Below are positions 1 through 7,781 of a stretch of 64,000 nucleotides of DNA, piece after piece. Below the pieces are notes generated by a model. The model had not been told where the DNA came from and searched no databases. It worked only from the letters and a program-made list of their open reading frames with translations. The DNA is taken from contig NZ_SADT02000001.1 in assembly GCF_004016445.2 (NCBI RefSeq), positions 1,035,630 to 1,099,629 on the forward strand, given 5' to 3'. Within the stretch, counting starts at the first letter, position 1; every line of letters starts with the position of its first letter. The translations under genes and the position numbers were made by a program. The stretch comes from Mesorhizobium sp. M2E.F.Ca.ET.219.01.1.1. GTDB taxonomy: Bacteria; Pseudomonadota; Alphaproteobacteria; Rhizobiales; Rhizobiaceae.

Positions 1-1088
1 GTCACGCAGTGGACGTAGTCCATGCGGTGGCCTTCGGGAGCTTGTGCGACGTCGGCTTCATAGGCGCCGTAGAAATCGTCGACGATCGCGGAGCGTTCGC
101 TTGGCGGTCGCGCGGGATCCAGCGCGTTGGCGAAAACGGTCTCGGACCAGGAGCGCAGCGTCGGCACATAGGCGCGGGCGAAATCCTTCGCATTGCGGTG
201 GGTGCGGAAGGCTTCCGCATAGGGGCAGGGCGTGACCATGGTGAACATCGTCTCCAGCCTTAGCCCGGCTTGCGACACCGGCGAAGTGGGATCGCGGAAC
301 GGCGCGGCAAACTCCTCAGGTGTCTTGTAGAACTGCTGGAACGTCGCGTTGACGTATTCCACCTCGTTGATCCGCCCGGCCCGCAGCAGGCCGCGCCAAT
401 GGCGCGCGAAGCTGTCGAACATGTCGGCGCCTGTCGTATGCCCGAGATAGCGGCCTTCGTCGTCGACGCAGAAATTGGCCAGCGCCAGCCGCCCCCCTGA
501 TCGCAATTCGCGCGCCCTGGCAAGCAGGATCGTCTCCCAGTCGCGCAGCGCCTGGGCGCGGAACTGCTCGCGCTCGGCATTGCTTGCACCGACCGCCTGG
601 ACGTGATCGGCGATCATGCAGGGCCGCTTGCTGATCCAGTGCATCGCCGTCGCGGAGAAGCCGAAGGAGAGCGAATCGTCCGGCAGGATCTGGCGGTAGA
701 AGCTGGTGCCGCTGCCGAAGATGTAGAGCCCTGGCGTCTCGGCCAGCGGGACGTCCGTCGAGGTCCCGAGCAGTCCCTGGCTGAGCCGGAACAGAGTCGA
801 GAAATCATTATGAGGCAGGTCGGTGTAGGTGATCGATATCGCCCGGTTCGGTTCCCTCTCGCGAACGGCGCCGACCAGCCGCCGCATCATGTCCATGGAG
901 GTGCCCCCGTCGGCGGCGCCGAAATCGGCGATGGCGAAGGGCAGGCCGTCAGCCAATCGGGGCATCCTGGCGACAGCCTCGACGACGAGATCGCCGACCT
1001 TGTCGATGACGTATTTGGCGCCGACGGTGTTGGCCGAGTAGTAGCCCGCCCCGCGCATGGCGATCTTCTGGCCGTCGGCTGCGCTCAT
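1..1088 (-). CDS. SABATH-family SAM-dependent carboxyl methyltransferase, C-terminus cut by window edge
   Basis: The frame is open from an ATG at 1088 to the window edge, 362 codons with no stop, so the C-terminus lies outside. It matches the SABATH family (Pfam Methyltransf_7), known mainly from plants, where members methylate carboxyl groups of salicylate, benzoate, jasmonate or indole acetate using SAM. Visible family motifs: the N-terminal loop GYYSANTVGAKYVIDKV (15-31), the SAM site IADFGAADGG (53-62), TDLPHNDFSTLFR (89-101, the plant NDLP-NDFN-LF block), and SFYRQILPDDSLSF followed by ATAMHWIS (129-153). It follows the DUF3726 gene by 15 bp and is the last visible gene of a LysR-led operon. 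The substrate is unknown; a small carboxylic acid is inferred from the family. Family assignment is firm. Confidence 0.85.
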   Translation of the reverse strand, partial: MSAADGQKIAMRGAGYYSANTVGAKYVIDKVGDLVVEAVARMPRLADGLPFAIADFGAADGGTSMDMMRRLVGAVREREPNRAISITYTDLPHNDFSTLFRLSQGLLGTSTDVPLAETPGLYIFGSGTSFYRQILPDDSLSFGFSATAMHWISKRPCMIADHVQAVGASNAEREQFRAQALRDWETILLARARELRSGGRLALANFCVDDEGRYLGHTTGADMFDSFARHWRGLLRAGRINEVEYVNATFQQFYKTPEEFAAPFRDPTSPVSQAGLRLETMFTMVTPCPYAEAFRTHRNAKDFARAYVPTLRSWSETVFANALDPARPPSERSAIVDDFYGAYEADVAQAPEGHRMDYVHCV

Positions 1089-1103
1089 TTTGTTCTCCCC
1101 TTG

Positions 1104-1682
1104 TTATTCATCGTCCACCCGACCGCCGCCGGCACCACGCACGCGCGATCTTTCGCTTTCCGGCACATAGGTTCTGGCGGCGAAGGAATTGAGCGCCGCA
1201 AGCGTCCGGTCGTCGATCGCACCGCGCCGGCCTGTGGCTGACTGCTCGGTTTCGGCGCGGTGTTCGATGACGACATCGGCGCGCGTCGCCAGCCCCGCGG
1301 GCCGCGCTACGCGCATGGCCGAGCGGCGCAGCATTGCGTCGAGCCAGACCGGCAGGCCGACATCCAGGATCGTCAGCGGCATAGCGCTCGCTGGAAGCGG
1401 TTCGTCTAGCAGCAGGGCCGCCGTCCGGATGGGACAGAGCGGCCCTCCAGTCGCGGCGTCAATCTTGCCGCTCCGCCAGCGCGCCGCGCGGGCAGCATTG
1501 GGCGGCTCGAAGGATTGCGCGTGTTCGGCAAGGCTCAGCATGGCCAGGCCCCAATTGTCGCCTTCGACCGCGATCCGGCGCGCCGCTCGGCCGATATCCT
1601 CGGCCAATCCCCATGAAAATCCGGCGCTCCGCGCCGACTTGGCGCTCAGCGTTTCCACCTCGTTGAGCGACAGGTCGATCAC
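1104..1682 (-). CDS. DUF3726 family protein
   Basis: A 192-residue soluble protein without signal peptide or membrane segment. The start (MIDLSLNEVETLSAKSARSA, then GLAEDIGRAARRIA) resembles DUF3726 proteins, a conserved proteobacterial family without a known function, which are about this size. Its ATG overlaps the stop of the 549-aa gene upstream by four bases, so the two are translationally coupled. The methyltransferase gene follows 15 bp downstream. Its role can only be guessed from context: it belongs to an operon with an Ldh2-type oxidoreductase and a carboxyl methyltransferase. The family name is from memory of the N-terminal motif and should be read as likely rather than certain. Confidence 0.7.
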   Translation of the reverse strand: MIDLSLNEVETLSAKSARSAGFSWGLAEDIGRAARRIAVEGDNWGLAMLSLAEHAQSFEPPNAARAARWRSGKIDAATGGPLCPIRTAALLLDEPLPASAMPLTILDVGLPVWLDAMLRRSAMRVARPAGLATRADVVIEHRAETEQSATGRRGAIDDRTLAALNSFAARTYVPESERSRVRGAGGGRVDDE

Positions 1683-3328
1683 GCGGCCTCTCCTGCCGTC
1701 GTGGCGACATCCTCGATCAGCGGCTCGCCGCTGAACAGCGCGATCCGCAGCCAGCGGTCGGAGCGCGGATCGAAGCTGCGCGCGCCGAAGAACGCCAGCT
1801 TGGCGCGCAATATGTCGACGGGCCGCAATTCAGCGCCGATCAGGTTGTCGTGGATCTCCGCATAGGGAAATCTCGCGACGATCTGGGCGCGTCGCACCGC
1901 ATGGCGCCATTCCGGTCGGCGCAGCAGGAAGTCCGCGACACTGGCCGAGGCCGGCTCCCGCGCCAGCGCGGCCGCCAGGCCGAGCGCGTCGCGCGCAGTG
2001 GCCAAAGGTTGTTCGAGCTCGGCGCCGTCCTCCTCGAAGCGCTCGCCAAGCCTTGGCTCAAGCTTCTCCGCCGAAACATACCAGAAGCGTGCATTGGCGG
2101 ACGGCTCGGCGAAGTCGATATCCGCCGCCCAGGAATAGCAGTCGAGCAGCGTCTGGCGTAGCGAACCGCAGTCCATGCCGCCGTCGATGGCATGGCCTGG
2201 CGTCTCGTCGGCCTTCATCGTGTCGCCGAGCTCGTCGATCAAGGCGCCGTGCGGTTCGAGGATAAGGGAGACGCAGGCTTCCTGCCCCTCCAGCGAGAAG
2301 TGATCTTCAGCGAAGCGATAGAGCGCATCCCACGGGCGCGGCCTCGCCAAAAGCCGGTCGAGATTTTCCGCCAGCGTGTCGAGATCGCCGGCCAGTAGCC
2401 GGGTTGCGGCGGCCTGGCGGCTGTCGTCGCTGTGCCAGCGGGCGATGCGCCGACGCAGATCTGCGAGCGCTTTCGAGAAGGCGTCTCGTTCCGCCTCGCC
2501 GGCCTGCGGTTCGGCGCGCACCCGCGCCAGCGCGGTTTCGCGGGCCAGGAACCAGCTATGCGTCAACAGCAGATGGCGCACGAGGAACGGCGCCATGCCG
2601 AGCCCCGTCGCATTGCCCACCCCGAGTGCCCGGCGCAGGTCCTGCGCCAGCCTTGCCGCGCCGGCCGGGTTGCGGCGACGGGCAATGTGATCGACGAGGT
2701 CGAGCGTGAAGGACCGGATCAGCCAGACGGTGAGCATCTCGGCCTGGAAGGATCCGGCAAGCTCCGGGCGCGAAGCGATCTCGTCGCGATCGGCGATGCC
2801 GAACTTGCCGTTGCCGTAGACCGCCGTGGTGCGCAACAGATAGCCGACGCCGAGCAGTTGCTCCTCATCCGGCTGTTGTCCCTGCGCCAGCGCCGTGGCG
2901 ACGTCCTCAAAGAGCCTGACACTCTTGTTCGCGCGCGCCAGCACCAGTTCGCGGCTGGTGTAGCGGCCCGCCTCCTGCAGCGGCGCATTCGCCTCCAGCC
3001 GGACGATGTCGGCGGCGTCCGGCAAGCCGTCGTAAAGCACGTAGCTCGTGTCCCAGGCCTGCGCGATCACCCGGTCCGAGCGCTTCTCGTCGTCGAGCGG
3101 CGTCGAGAACGCGACCAGGCTGTATATCCTTGCCGGCGTCTCGACCGCATAGACCGCGCGCCCGAACCCATTGTCGTCCAGGTCGAACACGTGCTTGCGG
3201 ACACGCCATTTCTCCCTGGCGGCGCGGCGGATCAGCTGGCGCAGGAAGCTGAGCCGCGTCGGATGCGCCGCGCCCAGCCGTTGCAGGCGCATGACGACCT
3301 CCGGCGGACGCAGCGCGATTGCCGTCAT
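1679..3328 (-). CDS. Conserved protein of unknown function, 549 aa
   Basis: I do not recognise this protein. It is long (549 aa), soluble, rich in Ala, Arg and Leu, and has no signal peptide, membrane segment or familiar nucleotide or metal signature. Notable stretches are RAAREKWRVRKHVFDLDD near 35-52, an Asp-rich part around 90-110, AVYGNGKFGIADRDEIASRP near 165-185, and DHFSLEGQEACVSLILEP near 345-362. Its ATG overlaps the stop of the Ldh gene and its stop overlaps the start of the DUF3726 gene, both ATGA junctions, so it is an integral operon member made in step with them. A role alongside the oxidoreductase and DUF3726 protein is inference from context. Confidence 0.8.
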   Translation of the reverse strand: MTAIALRPPEVVMRLQRLGAAHPTRLSFLRQLIRRAAREKWRVRKHVFDLDDNGFGRAVYAVETPARIYSLVAFSTPLDDEKRSDRVIAQAWDTSYVLYDGLPDAADIVRLEANAPLQEAGRYTSRELVLARANKSVRLFEDVATALAQGQQPDEEQLLGVGYLLRTTAVYGNGKFGIADRDEIASRPELAGSFQAEMLTVWLIRSFTLDLVDHIARRRNPAGAARLAQDLRRALGVGNATGLGMAPFLVRHLLLTHSWFLARETALARVRAEPQAGEAERDAFSKALADLRRRIARWHSDDSRQAAATRLLAGDLDTLAENLDRLLARPRPWDALYRFAEDHFSLEGQEACVSLILEPHGALIDELGDTMKADETPGHAIDGGMDCGSLRQTLLDCYSWAADIDFAEPSANARFWYVSAEKLEPRLGERFEEDGAELEQPLATARDALGLAAALAREPASASVADFLLRRPEWRHAVRRAQIVARFPYAEIHDNLIGAELRPVDILRAKLAFFGARSFDPRSDRWLRIALFSGEPLIEDVATTAGEAA

Positions 3329-4326
3329 GCGGCAGTCCCGGCAAGCTTCTCCAAGGTGGCAAGCGTTTCGGCCGCCACCTCGATGCCTTGGGCATTGTTC
3401 TCGCGCGCGCCGAAACGCCTTGTGCCGGGAAGCCTCGCATCGCCGACGAAGGCGCCGGCGACGGTTTCAAGATTGCCCGCGAACGCCCCGGCCGATGTCG
3501 CGTCGGGCGACACCGCCAGGAAGAACTGACCGGTTCCAGGCGGGCCCCCGGCGGTGCCGGAGAAGGGGCTCGCGACAAGCCCGGGATTGGCGCCCGTCAG
3601 GCATGCGGCGAAGATCTCCACCAAAAGCGCCGAGCCGACGCCCTTGTAGCCGCCCGCCGGCGCCATGGTGCCCTTCAGCGCTTCGCTGGCGTCGGTGGTC
3701 GTCTCGCCATCTGCATCGAAAGCCCAGCCGGACGGGATCGGCTCGCCGGCGCGGGCGCGCTTGATGACCTCGCTCTTGGCGACGACGCTGGCGCTCTGGT
3801 CGATGACGAAGCGCGCGCCGCCCTGTCCATCCGGGACCGCGAGCGACCAGGGGTTGGTGCCCACGGCCGCCTTGCGGCCGCCCCAGGGCGCGATCGAGGC
3901 CGGCGCGTTGGTGAAACCCAGCCCGACCAGGCCGGCTTGAGCGATCCGCTCGGTGTGATGGCCCAAGGCGCCGCAATTGTAGGAATTGCGGATGGCGAGC
4001 GCCGCGACACCTTGGGAGCGCGCCGCTTCGATCAGCGGCGGCAGGCCGAGAGCGATTGCCGCATGGGCAAAGCCGTTGCCGGCATCGACGGCGACAACCG
4101 CCGGCGCAGGCCGGGTCAGGCGCGGCTCGGCCAGTCCCAGCACCTTGCCGCAGGTCAGATGCTCGCAATAGGTCGGCAGATACATCAGCCCGTGCGACTT
4201 CAATCCGTCGCGTTCCGCCGCCGCGATGCCGGCGGCCAGCGCCTCGGCCTGCCGTTCGCTTGCGCCGTGCCGCGTCAGCGCTTCCCGGGCGAGCGTTTCG
4301 ATGCGGGCTTGCGTCAGGCGTGTCAT
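3325..4326 (-). CDS. Ldh family (malate/L-lactate dehydrogenase, Ldh2-type) oxidoreductase
   Basis: NAD(P)-dependent oxidoreductase of the malate/L-lactate dehydrogenase fold (PF02615), whose members reduce or oxidise 2-oxo acids, ureidoglycolate or cyclic imino acids such as 1-piperideine-2-carboxylate. Family features: DGLKSHGLMYLP (about 40-51, with the catalytic His region), RNSYNCGALGHH, GFTNAPASIAPWGG and VGTNPWSLAVP before the cofactor region, and GGYKGVGSALLVEI in the C-terminal part. I chose the ATG at 4326, which has GGTGAG upstream; in-frame TTG (4341) and GTG (4338) codons abut the LysR stop and could give five more residues. The substrate cannot be assigned from sequence. It is the first enzyme gene after the LysR regulator and is coupled by ATGA to the unknown 549-aa gene. 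Confidence 0.85.
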   Translation of the reverse strand: MTRLTQARIETLAREALTRHGASERQAEALAAGIAAAERDGLKSHGLMYLPTYCEHLTCGKVLGLAEPRLTRPAPAVVAVDAGNGFAHAAIALGLPPLIEAARSQGVAALAIRNSYNCGALGHHTERIAQAGLVGLGFTNAPASIAPWGGRKAAVGTNPWSLAVPDGQGGARFVIDQSASVVAKSEVIKRARAGEPIPSGWAFDADGETTTDASEALKGTMAPAGGYKGVGSALLVEIFAACLTGANPGLVASPFSGTAGGPPGTGQFFLAVSPDATSAGAFAGNLETVAGAFVGDARLPGTRRFGARENNAQGIEVAAETLATLEKLAGTAA

Positions 4327-4341
4327 CCGGTCACTCACCAA

Positions 4342-5250
4342 TCACGCCGCGGCATAGCCGAACTCTTTCTCGCCCGCCTGCGTCTGCTGGCGAATGCATT
4401 CGATGAAGCGCAGCGACGCGGGCTGCAGGTTCCGGCCTTCCTTGGCGATCCAGCCGACCGTCCGGCTCGAGCGCGGATCGGCCAGCGGAACGAAGCGCAC
4501 GGCATGGCTGCACTTCCAACGGCAGAGCCGGGGCAGGATGGTGACGCCGAGCCCGGCCTCCACCATGGCTAGGTTGGAGCTCACATTGGTCGCGGTGAGC
4601 TTCGAGCCGGCGGCAAGCGCCTCGGTCTCGGCAAGCCCGAGTGCTTCGGCCGCGCCATTGCGGATGAAGCTCTCGCCTTCCAGCTGCGCCCATTTCAACG
4701 GACGCTTCGATTTCGCCAGGGGATGATCGGCCGGGCAGACGAAATCGAGCGGCTCTTGGAACAGCGGCTCGAAACTGAGCTGCGGCCGCTTGCTGGCAAG
4801 CACGCAAAGGCCAACCTCGACCATCCCGTTTTCTACCGCCTCGACGATGGCGTTGGAATCGCTGTCGCGGACGTGGATGTCGAACCGGCTGCCCTCGGCG
4901 CGAAGCTGGGCGATCGCGCGCGGCAGCAAGGTGACCGCGACCGAAGGAACGCTTGCAACGTCGCAGCGTCCCTGCCGGTCCGCGGCGTAGCTGGTCATCG
5001 CCAGACAGGCGCGATCGTAGTGGGCGATCATGGCGCGTGCCTCGTCGAGCACGATACGGCCGACCGGCGAAAGCGCGCCCTTGCGTTCGCTCTCGAACAG
5101 TGGCGCGCCAATATCGTCTTCCAGTTGCTTCAGGGTCATCGACACCGCCGACGGCGTTCGGCCGATCTGATCGGCGGCGGCACGCACGCCGCCGGTCTCG
5201 CATACCGCGACGAAGCTGCGCATGCCGGTCAGGCTGATGGTTTTGGTCAC
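4342..5250 (-). CDS. LysR family transcriptional regulator
   Basis: A 302-residue LysR-type regulator. The N-terminal winged helix-turn-helix is clear (MRSFVAVCETGGVRAAADQI near 10-29, then TPSAVSMTLKQLEDDIGAPL), followed by a periplasmic-binding-protein-like effector domain from about residue 90. It is divergent from the aldehyde dehydrogenase gene at 5351 and heads the minus-strand operon running to the methyltransferase, with only 15 bp to the Ldh gene. The usual arrangement suggests it controls both directions. Two similar 15-bp direct repeats lie in the intergenic region and may be its binding sites. The effector is unknown. Confidence 0.88.
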   Translation of the reverse strand: MTKTISLTGMRSFVAVCETGGVRAAADQIGRTPSAVSMTLKQLEDDIGAPLFESERKGALSPVGRIVLDEARAMIAHYDRACLAMTSYAADRQGRCDVASVPSVAVTLLPRAIAQLRAEGSRFDIHVRDSDSNAIVEAVENGMVEVGLCVLASKRPQLSFEPLFQEPLDFVCPADHPLAKSKRPLKWAQLEGESFIRNGAAEALGLAETEALAAGSKLTATNVSSNLAMVEAGLGVTILPRLCRWKCSHAVRFVPLADPRSSRTVGWIAKEGRNLQPASLRFIECIRQQTQAGEKEFGYAAA

Positions 5251-5252
5251 TG

Positions 5253-5297
5253 TTAAGCTTGCCTGAACGTTTGTGCCAAAAATTGAGCTTGATTGAA
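5253..5297. promoter_or_regulatory. Divergent promoter region with two phased direct repeats, possible LysR sites
   Basis: Between the divergent LysR and aldehyde dehydrogenase genes, TTAAGCTTGCCTGAA (5253-5267) and TTGAGCTTGATTGAA (5283-5297) agree at 12 of 15 positions and start exactly 30 bp apart, about three helical turns. This fits a regulator binding one DNA face. The link to the adjacent LysR is inference from position. Confidence 0.4.
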
Positions 5298-5350
5298 GTT
5301 CACAGCATTGCTTAGGTCGTTGTCAACCGAATTGATGCAGGTCGAACAGG

Positions 5351-6799
5351 ATGCTGAACGGGCGGAACTTTGTTGCAGGCGAATGGCGCGACGGCACCGA
5401 CTGGATCGAGGACGTCAATCCATCGGATGTGACCGACATCGTCGGGCGCTTTGCCCAGGCGCGGCCGTCCGACATCCATGACGCCGTTGCGGCGGCGCAA
5501 GGCGCGCAGCGTGAATGGGCGGCAGCGGGCCTCGAAGCGCGGGCCGCCGTTCTCGACGCCATCGGGCGCGAGTTGATGGCCCGCTCGAAGGAGCTCGGCG
5601 AACTGCTTTCGCGCGAGGAGGGCAAGACCCTGCCCGAAGGTGTCGGCGAGGTTTTTCGCGCCGGGCAGTTCTTCAGCTATTTCGCCGCCGAGGCACTGCG
5701 CAATCTCGGCGCCTCCGCCGACTCGGTCCGGGCCGGCGTGGATGTCCTGATCGAGCGCGAGCCGCTCGGCGTCGTCGCGATCATTTCGCCCTGGAATTTC
5801 CCCATCGCCACCGCGTCCTGGAAAATCGCGCCGGCGCTGGCCTTCGGCAATGCGGTGGTCTGGAAACCGGCCAGCATCACGCCGGCGAGCGCCTGGGCGC
5901 TGACCGAGATCATCAGCCGGCAGGCGATCCCGAAAGGCCTGTTCAACCTTGTTATGGGATCGGGGTCGACGATCGGCCGCGAGCTTGCCGCCAATGCCGA
6001 CATACAGGGCCTGAGCTTCACTGGCTCCGGCGCTGTCGGCTCCGGCATCGCGGCGCTGGCGGCGGCACGCTTCGTGAAGCTCCAGCTCGAAATGGGGTCG
6101 AAGAATCCGTTCGTCGTCATGGACGACGCAGACCTCGATCGCGCCGTCGACCTTGCCGTGAACGGCGCCTTTGGCGGTACCGGGCAGAAATGCACGGCCT
6201 CGTCGCGCCTGATCGTGCATCGGCCGATCCATGACGCCTTCGTCGAAAAGCTGCTGGCGAAAACCAAGGCGCTGAAGGTCGGTCATGCTCTTGAGGCCGG
6301 CGTCCAGATGGGGCCGGTGGTGAGCGCTGAGCAGCTCTCGGCCAATCTCGATTATGTGACGTTCGGCATCAGCGAGGGTGCCGAGCTTGCGACCGGCTGC
6401 GAGGCGCTCGATCTGGCGCATCGCGGCCACTACATGGCGCCCGCCGTCTTCCTCAACGGCCGCTCGCGCATGCGCATCAACCAGGAGGAGATGTTCGCGC
6501 CGATCACCTGCGTGATGACAGCCGACGATCTCGACGAGGCGATCTTCCTTGCCAACGATACGCCCTATGGGCTGACGGCCGGCATCGCCACGCGCTCGCT
6601 GGCGCGCGCGACGAAATTCCGCCATGCCTCGCGCTCCGGCTGCGTCATGATCAACCTTGCGACCGCCGGCACCGACTATCACGTGCGGTTCGGCGGCGTC
6701 CGCGCCTCGAGCTACGGCCCGCGCGAGCAGGGACGTTCGGCGGTCGAGTTCTACACCCAGGTCAAGACGTCCTACATCCACGCGGGCGCGGCCGAATGA
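5351..6799 (+). CDS. Aldehyde dehydrogenase family protein
   Basis: A 482-residue NAD(P)-dependent aldehyde dehydrogenase (PF00171), of normal length. The Rossmann part contains SPWNFPIATASWKIAPAL and GNAVVWKPAS; the general-base Glu is E247 in LQLEMGSKNP and the nucleophile is C281 in GTGQKCTASSR. The overall pattern is like the 2,5-dioxovalerate (ketoglutarate semialdehyde) dehydrogenase group, but the substrate cannot be fixed. It is divergent from the LysR gene and overlaps the dipeptidase-like gene by four bases (ATGA). The catalytic residues are intact, so it should be active. Confidence 0.88.
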   Translation: MLNGRNFVAGEWRDGTDWIEDVNPSDVTDIVGRFAQARPSDIHDAVAAAQGAQREWAAAGLEARAAVLDAIGRELMARSKELGELLSREEGKTLPEGVGEVFRAGQFFSYFAAEALRNLGASADSVRAGVDVLIEREPLGVVAIISPWNFPIATASWKIAPALAFGNAVVWKPASITPASAWALTEIISRQAIPKGLFNLVMGSGSTIGRELAANADIQGLSFTGSGAVGSGIAALAAARFVKLQLEMGSKNPFVVMDDADLDRAVDLAVNGAFGGTGQKCTASSRLIVHRPIHDAFVEKLLAKTKALKVGHALEAGVQMGPVVSAEQLSANLDYVTFGISEGAELATGCEALDLAHRGHYMAPAVFLNGRSRMRINQEEMFAPITCVMTADDLDEAIFLANDTPYGLTAGIATRSLARATKFRHASRSGCVMINLATAGTDYHVRFGGVRASSYGPREQGRSAVEFYTQVKTSYIHAGAAE

Positions 6800-7773
6800 C
6801 CAGCGACGCGCCGCAAGTGCTCATCGACGGGCTGCAATACTGCAACTGGTCGCGGGAAATCTTCGAGGAGATGCGCCGGGCCGGGCTGACCGCCGTCCAT
6901 GCCACGGTCGGCTACCACGAAGGTTTTCGCGAGACGGTGCGGCATCTAGTGGATTGGCGTACCCGCTTCCGCGACAATGAGGACCTGATCCTTCTGGCGC
7001 GCGACGCCGGCGACATCGAGCAGGCGCGGGCCACGAACCGGACGGCGATCTTCCTCGGGCTGCAAAACCCGCTGCCGATAGAAGACGACATCGGCCTGAT
7101 CGAAATGCTCTACGATCTCGGCATCCGCTTCATGCAGCTCACCTACAACAATCAGTCCCTGCTCGGCTGCGGCTGGATGGAAAAGGAGGACAGCGGCGTG
7201 ACGCGGATGGGGCGCGAGGCGATCGCCGAGATGAACCGGCTCGGCATGATCATCGATCTGTCGCATGCGGGCGGGCGGACCGCGCTGGAGGCGATCGCGC
7301 TCTCAGAGCGTCCGGTGGTCATCAGCCACGCCAACCCGCGCTGGCTCCGCGACAGCAATCGCAATGTGTCCAAGGGCGTCTTGCAGGCACTGCGCGAAAA
7401 GGAAGGGCTGCTCGGCCTCTCGCTTTATCCGCTGCATCTTCCGAACGGCTCGGACACGACACTCGATCAATTTGGCAAGATGGCCAGGGAAGCGGCTGAA
7501 ATCATGGGAGCGGAGCATCTCGGCATCGGGTCGGATCTCTGCCAGAACCAGCCCGACAGCGTCCTGCGCTGGATGCGCGAGGGCCGCTGGACCCGCGAGG
7601 TCCAGGCCGCTGCAAGCTTCCCGGCTCAGCCGTCCTGGTTCGGATCGAACCTCGATTTTCCCGGGCTTTCGCAGGGCCTTCTCGCGGCGGGCTTCGACGA
7701 GACGGGAAGATCCCTTGTGCTTGGGGGCGCCTGGCACCGGTTCATCCGGGACAGCCTGCCCCCCGCTGGCTGA
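6796..7773 (+). CDS. Membrane-dipeptidase-like (M19) amidohydrolase with altered metal site
   Basis: A 325-residue protein with the fold of renal/membrane dipeptidase (peptidase family M19). The C-terminal-side ligands are present: DLSHAGG (His157), ISHAN (His178) and GIGSDLC (Asp247). The N-terminal His-x-Asp of active members (DGHND) is replaced by DGLQY (Leu13, Tyr15) and the bridging metal Glu is Gln90 in FLGLQNP. One of the two zinc sites is therefore probably lost, so ordinary dipeptidase activity is doubtful; a different hydrolase or lyase reaction is possible. It is translationally coupled to the aldehyde dehydrogenase. There is no signal peptide, so it is cytoplasmic. Function within this pathway is unknown. 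Confidence 0.8.
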   Translation: MTSDAPQVLIDGLQYCNWSREIFEEMRRAGLTAVHATVGYHEGFRETVRHLVDWRTRFRDNEDLILLARDAGDIEQARATNRTAIFLGLQNPLPIEDDIGLIEMLYDLGIRFMQLTYNNQSLLGCGWMEKEDSGVTRMGREAIAEMNRLGMIIDLSHAGGRTALEAIALSERPVVISHANPRWLRDSNRNVSKGVLQALREKEGLLGLSLYPLHLPNGSDTTLDQFGKMAREAAEIMGAEHLGIGSDLCQNQPDSVLRWMREGRWTREVQAAASFPAQPSWFGSNLDFPGLSQGLLAAGFDETGRSLVLGGAWHRFIRDSLPPAG

Positions 7774-7781
7774 ATGCCGCG

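Noticed and set aside
5312..6781. 489-codon minus-strand frame opposite the aldehyde dehydrogenase
   Set aside because: The plus strand has intact catalytic Glu and Cys motifs; the reverse frame shows only shadow composition.
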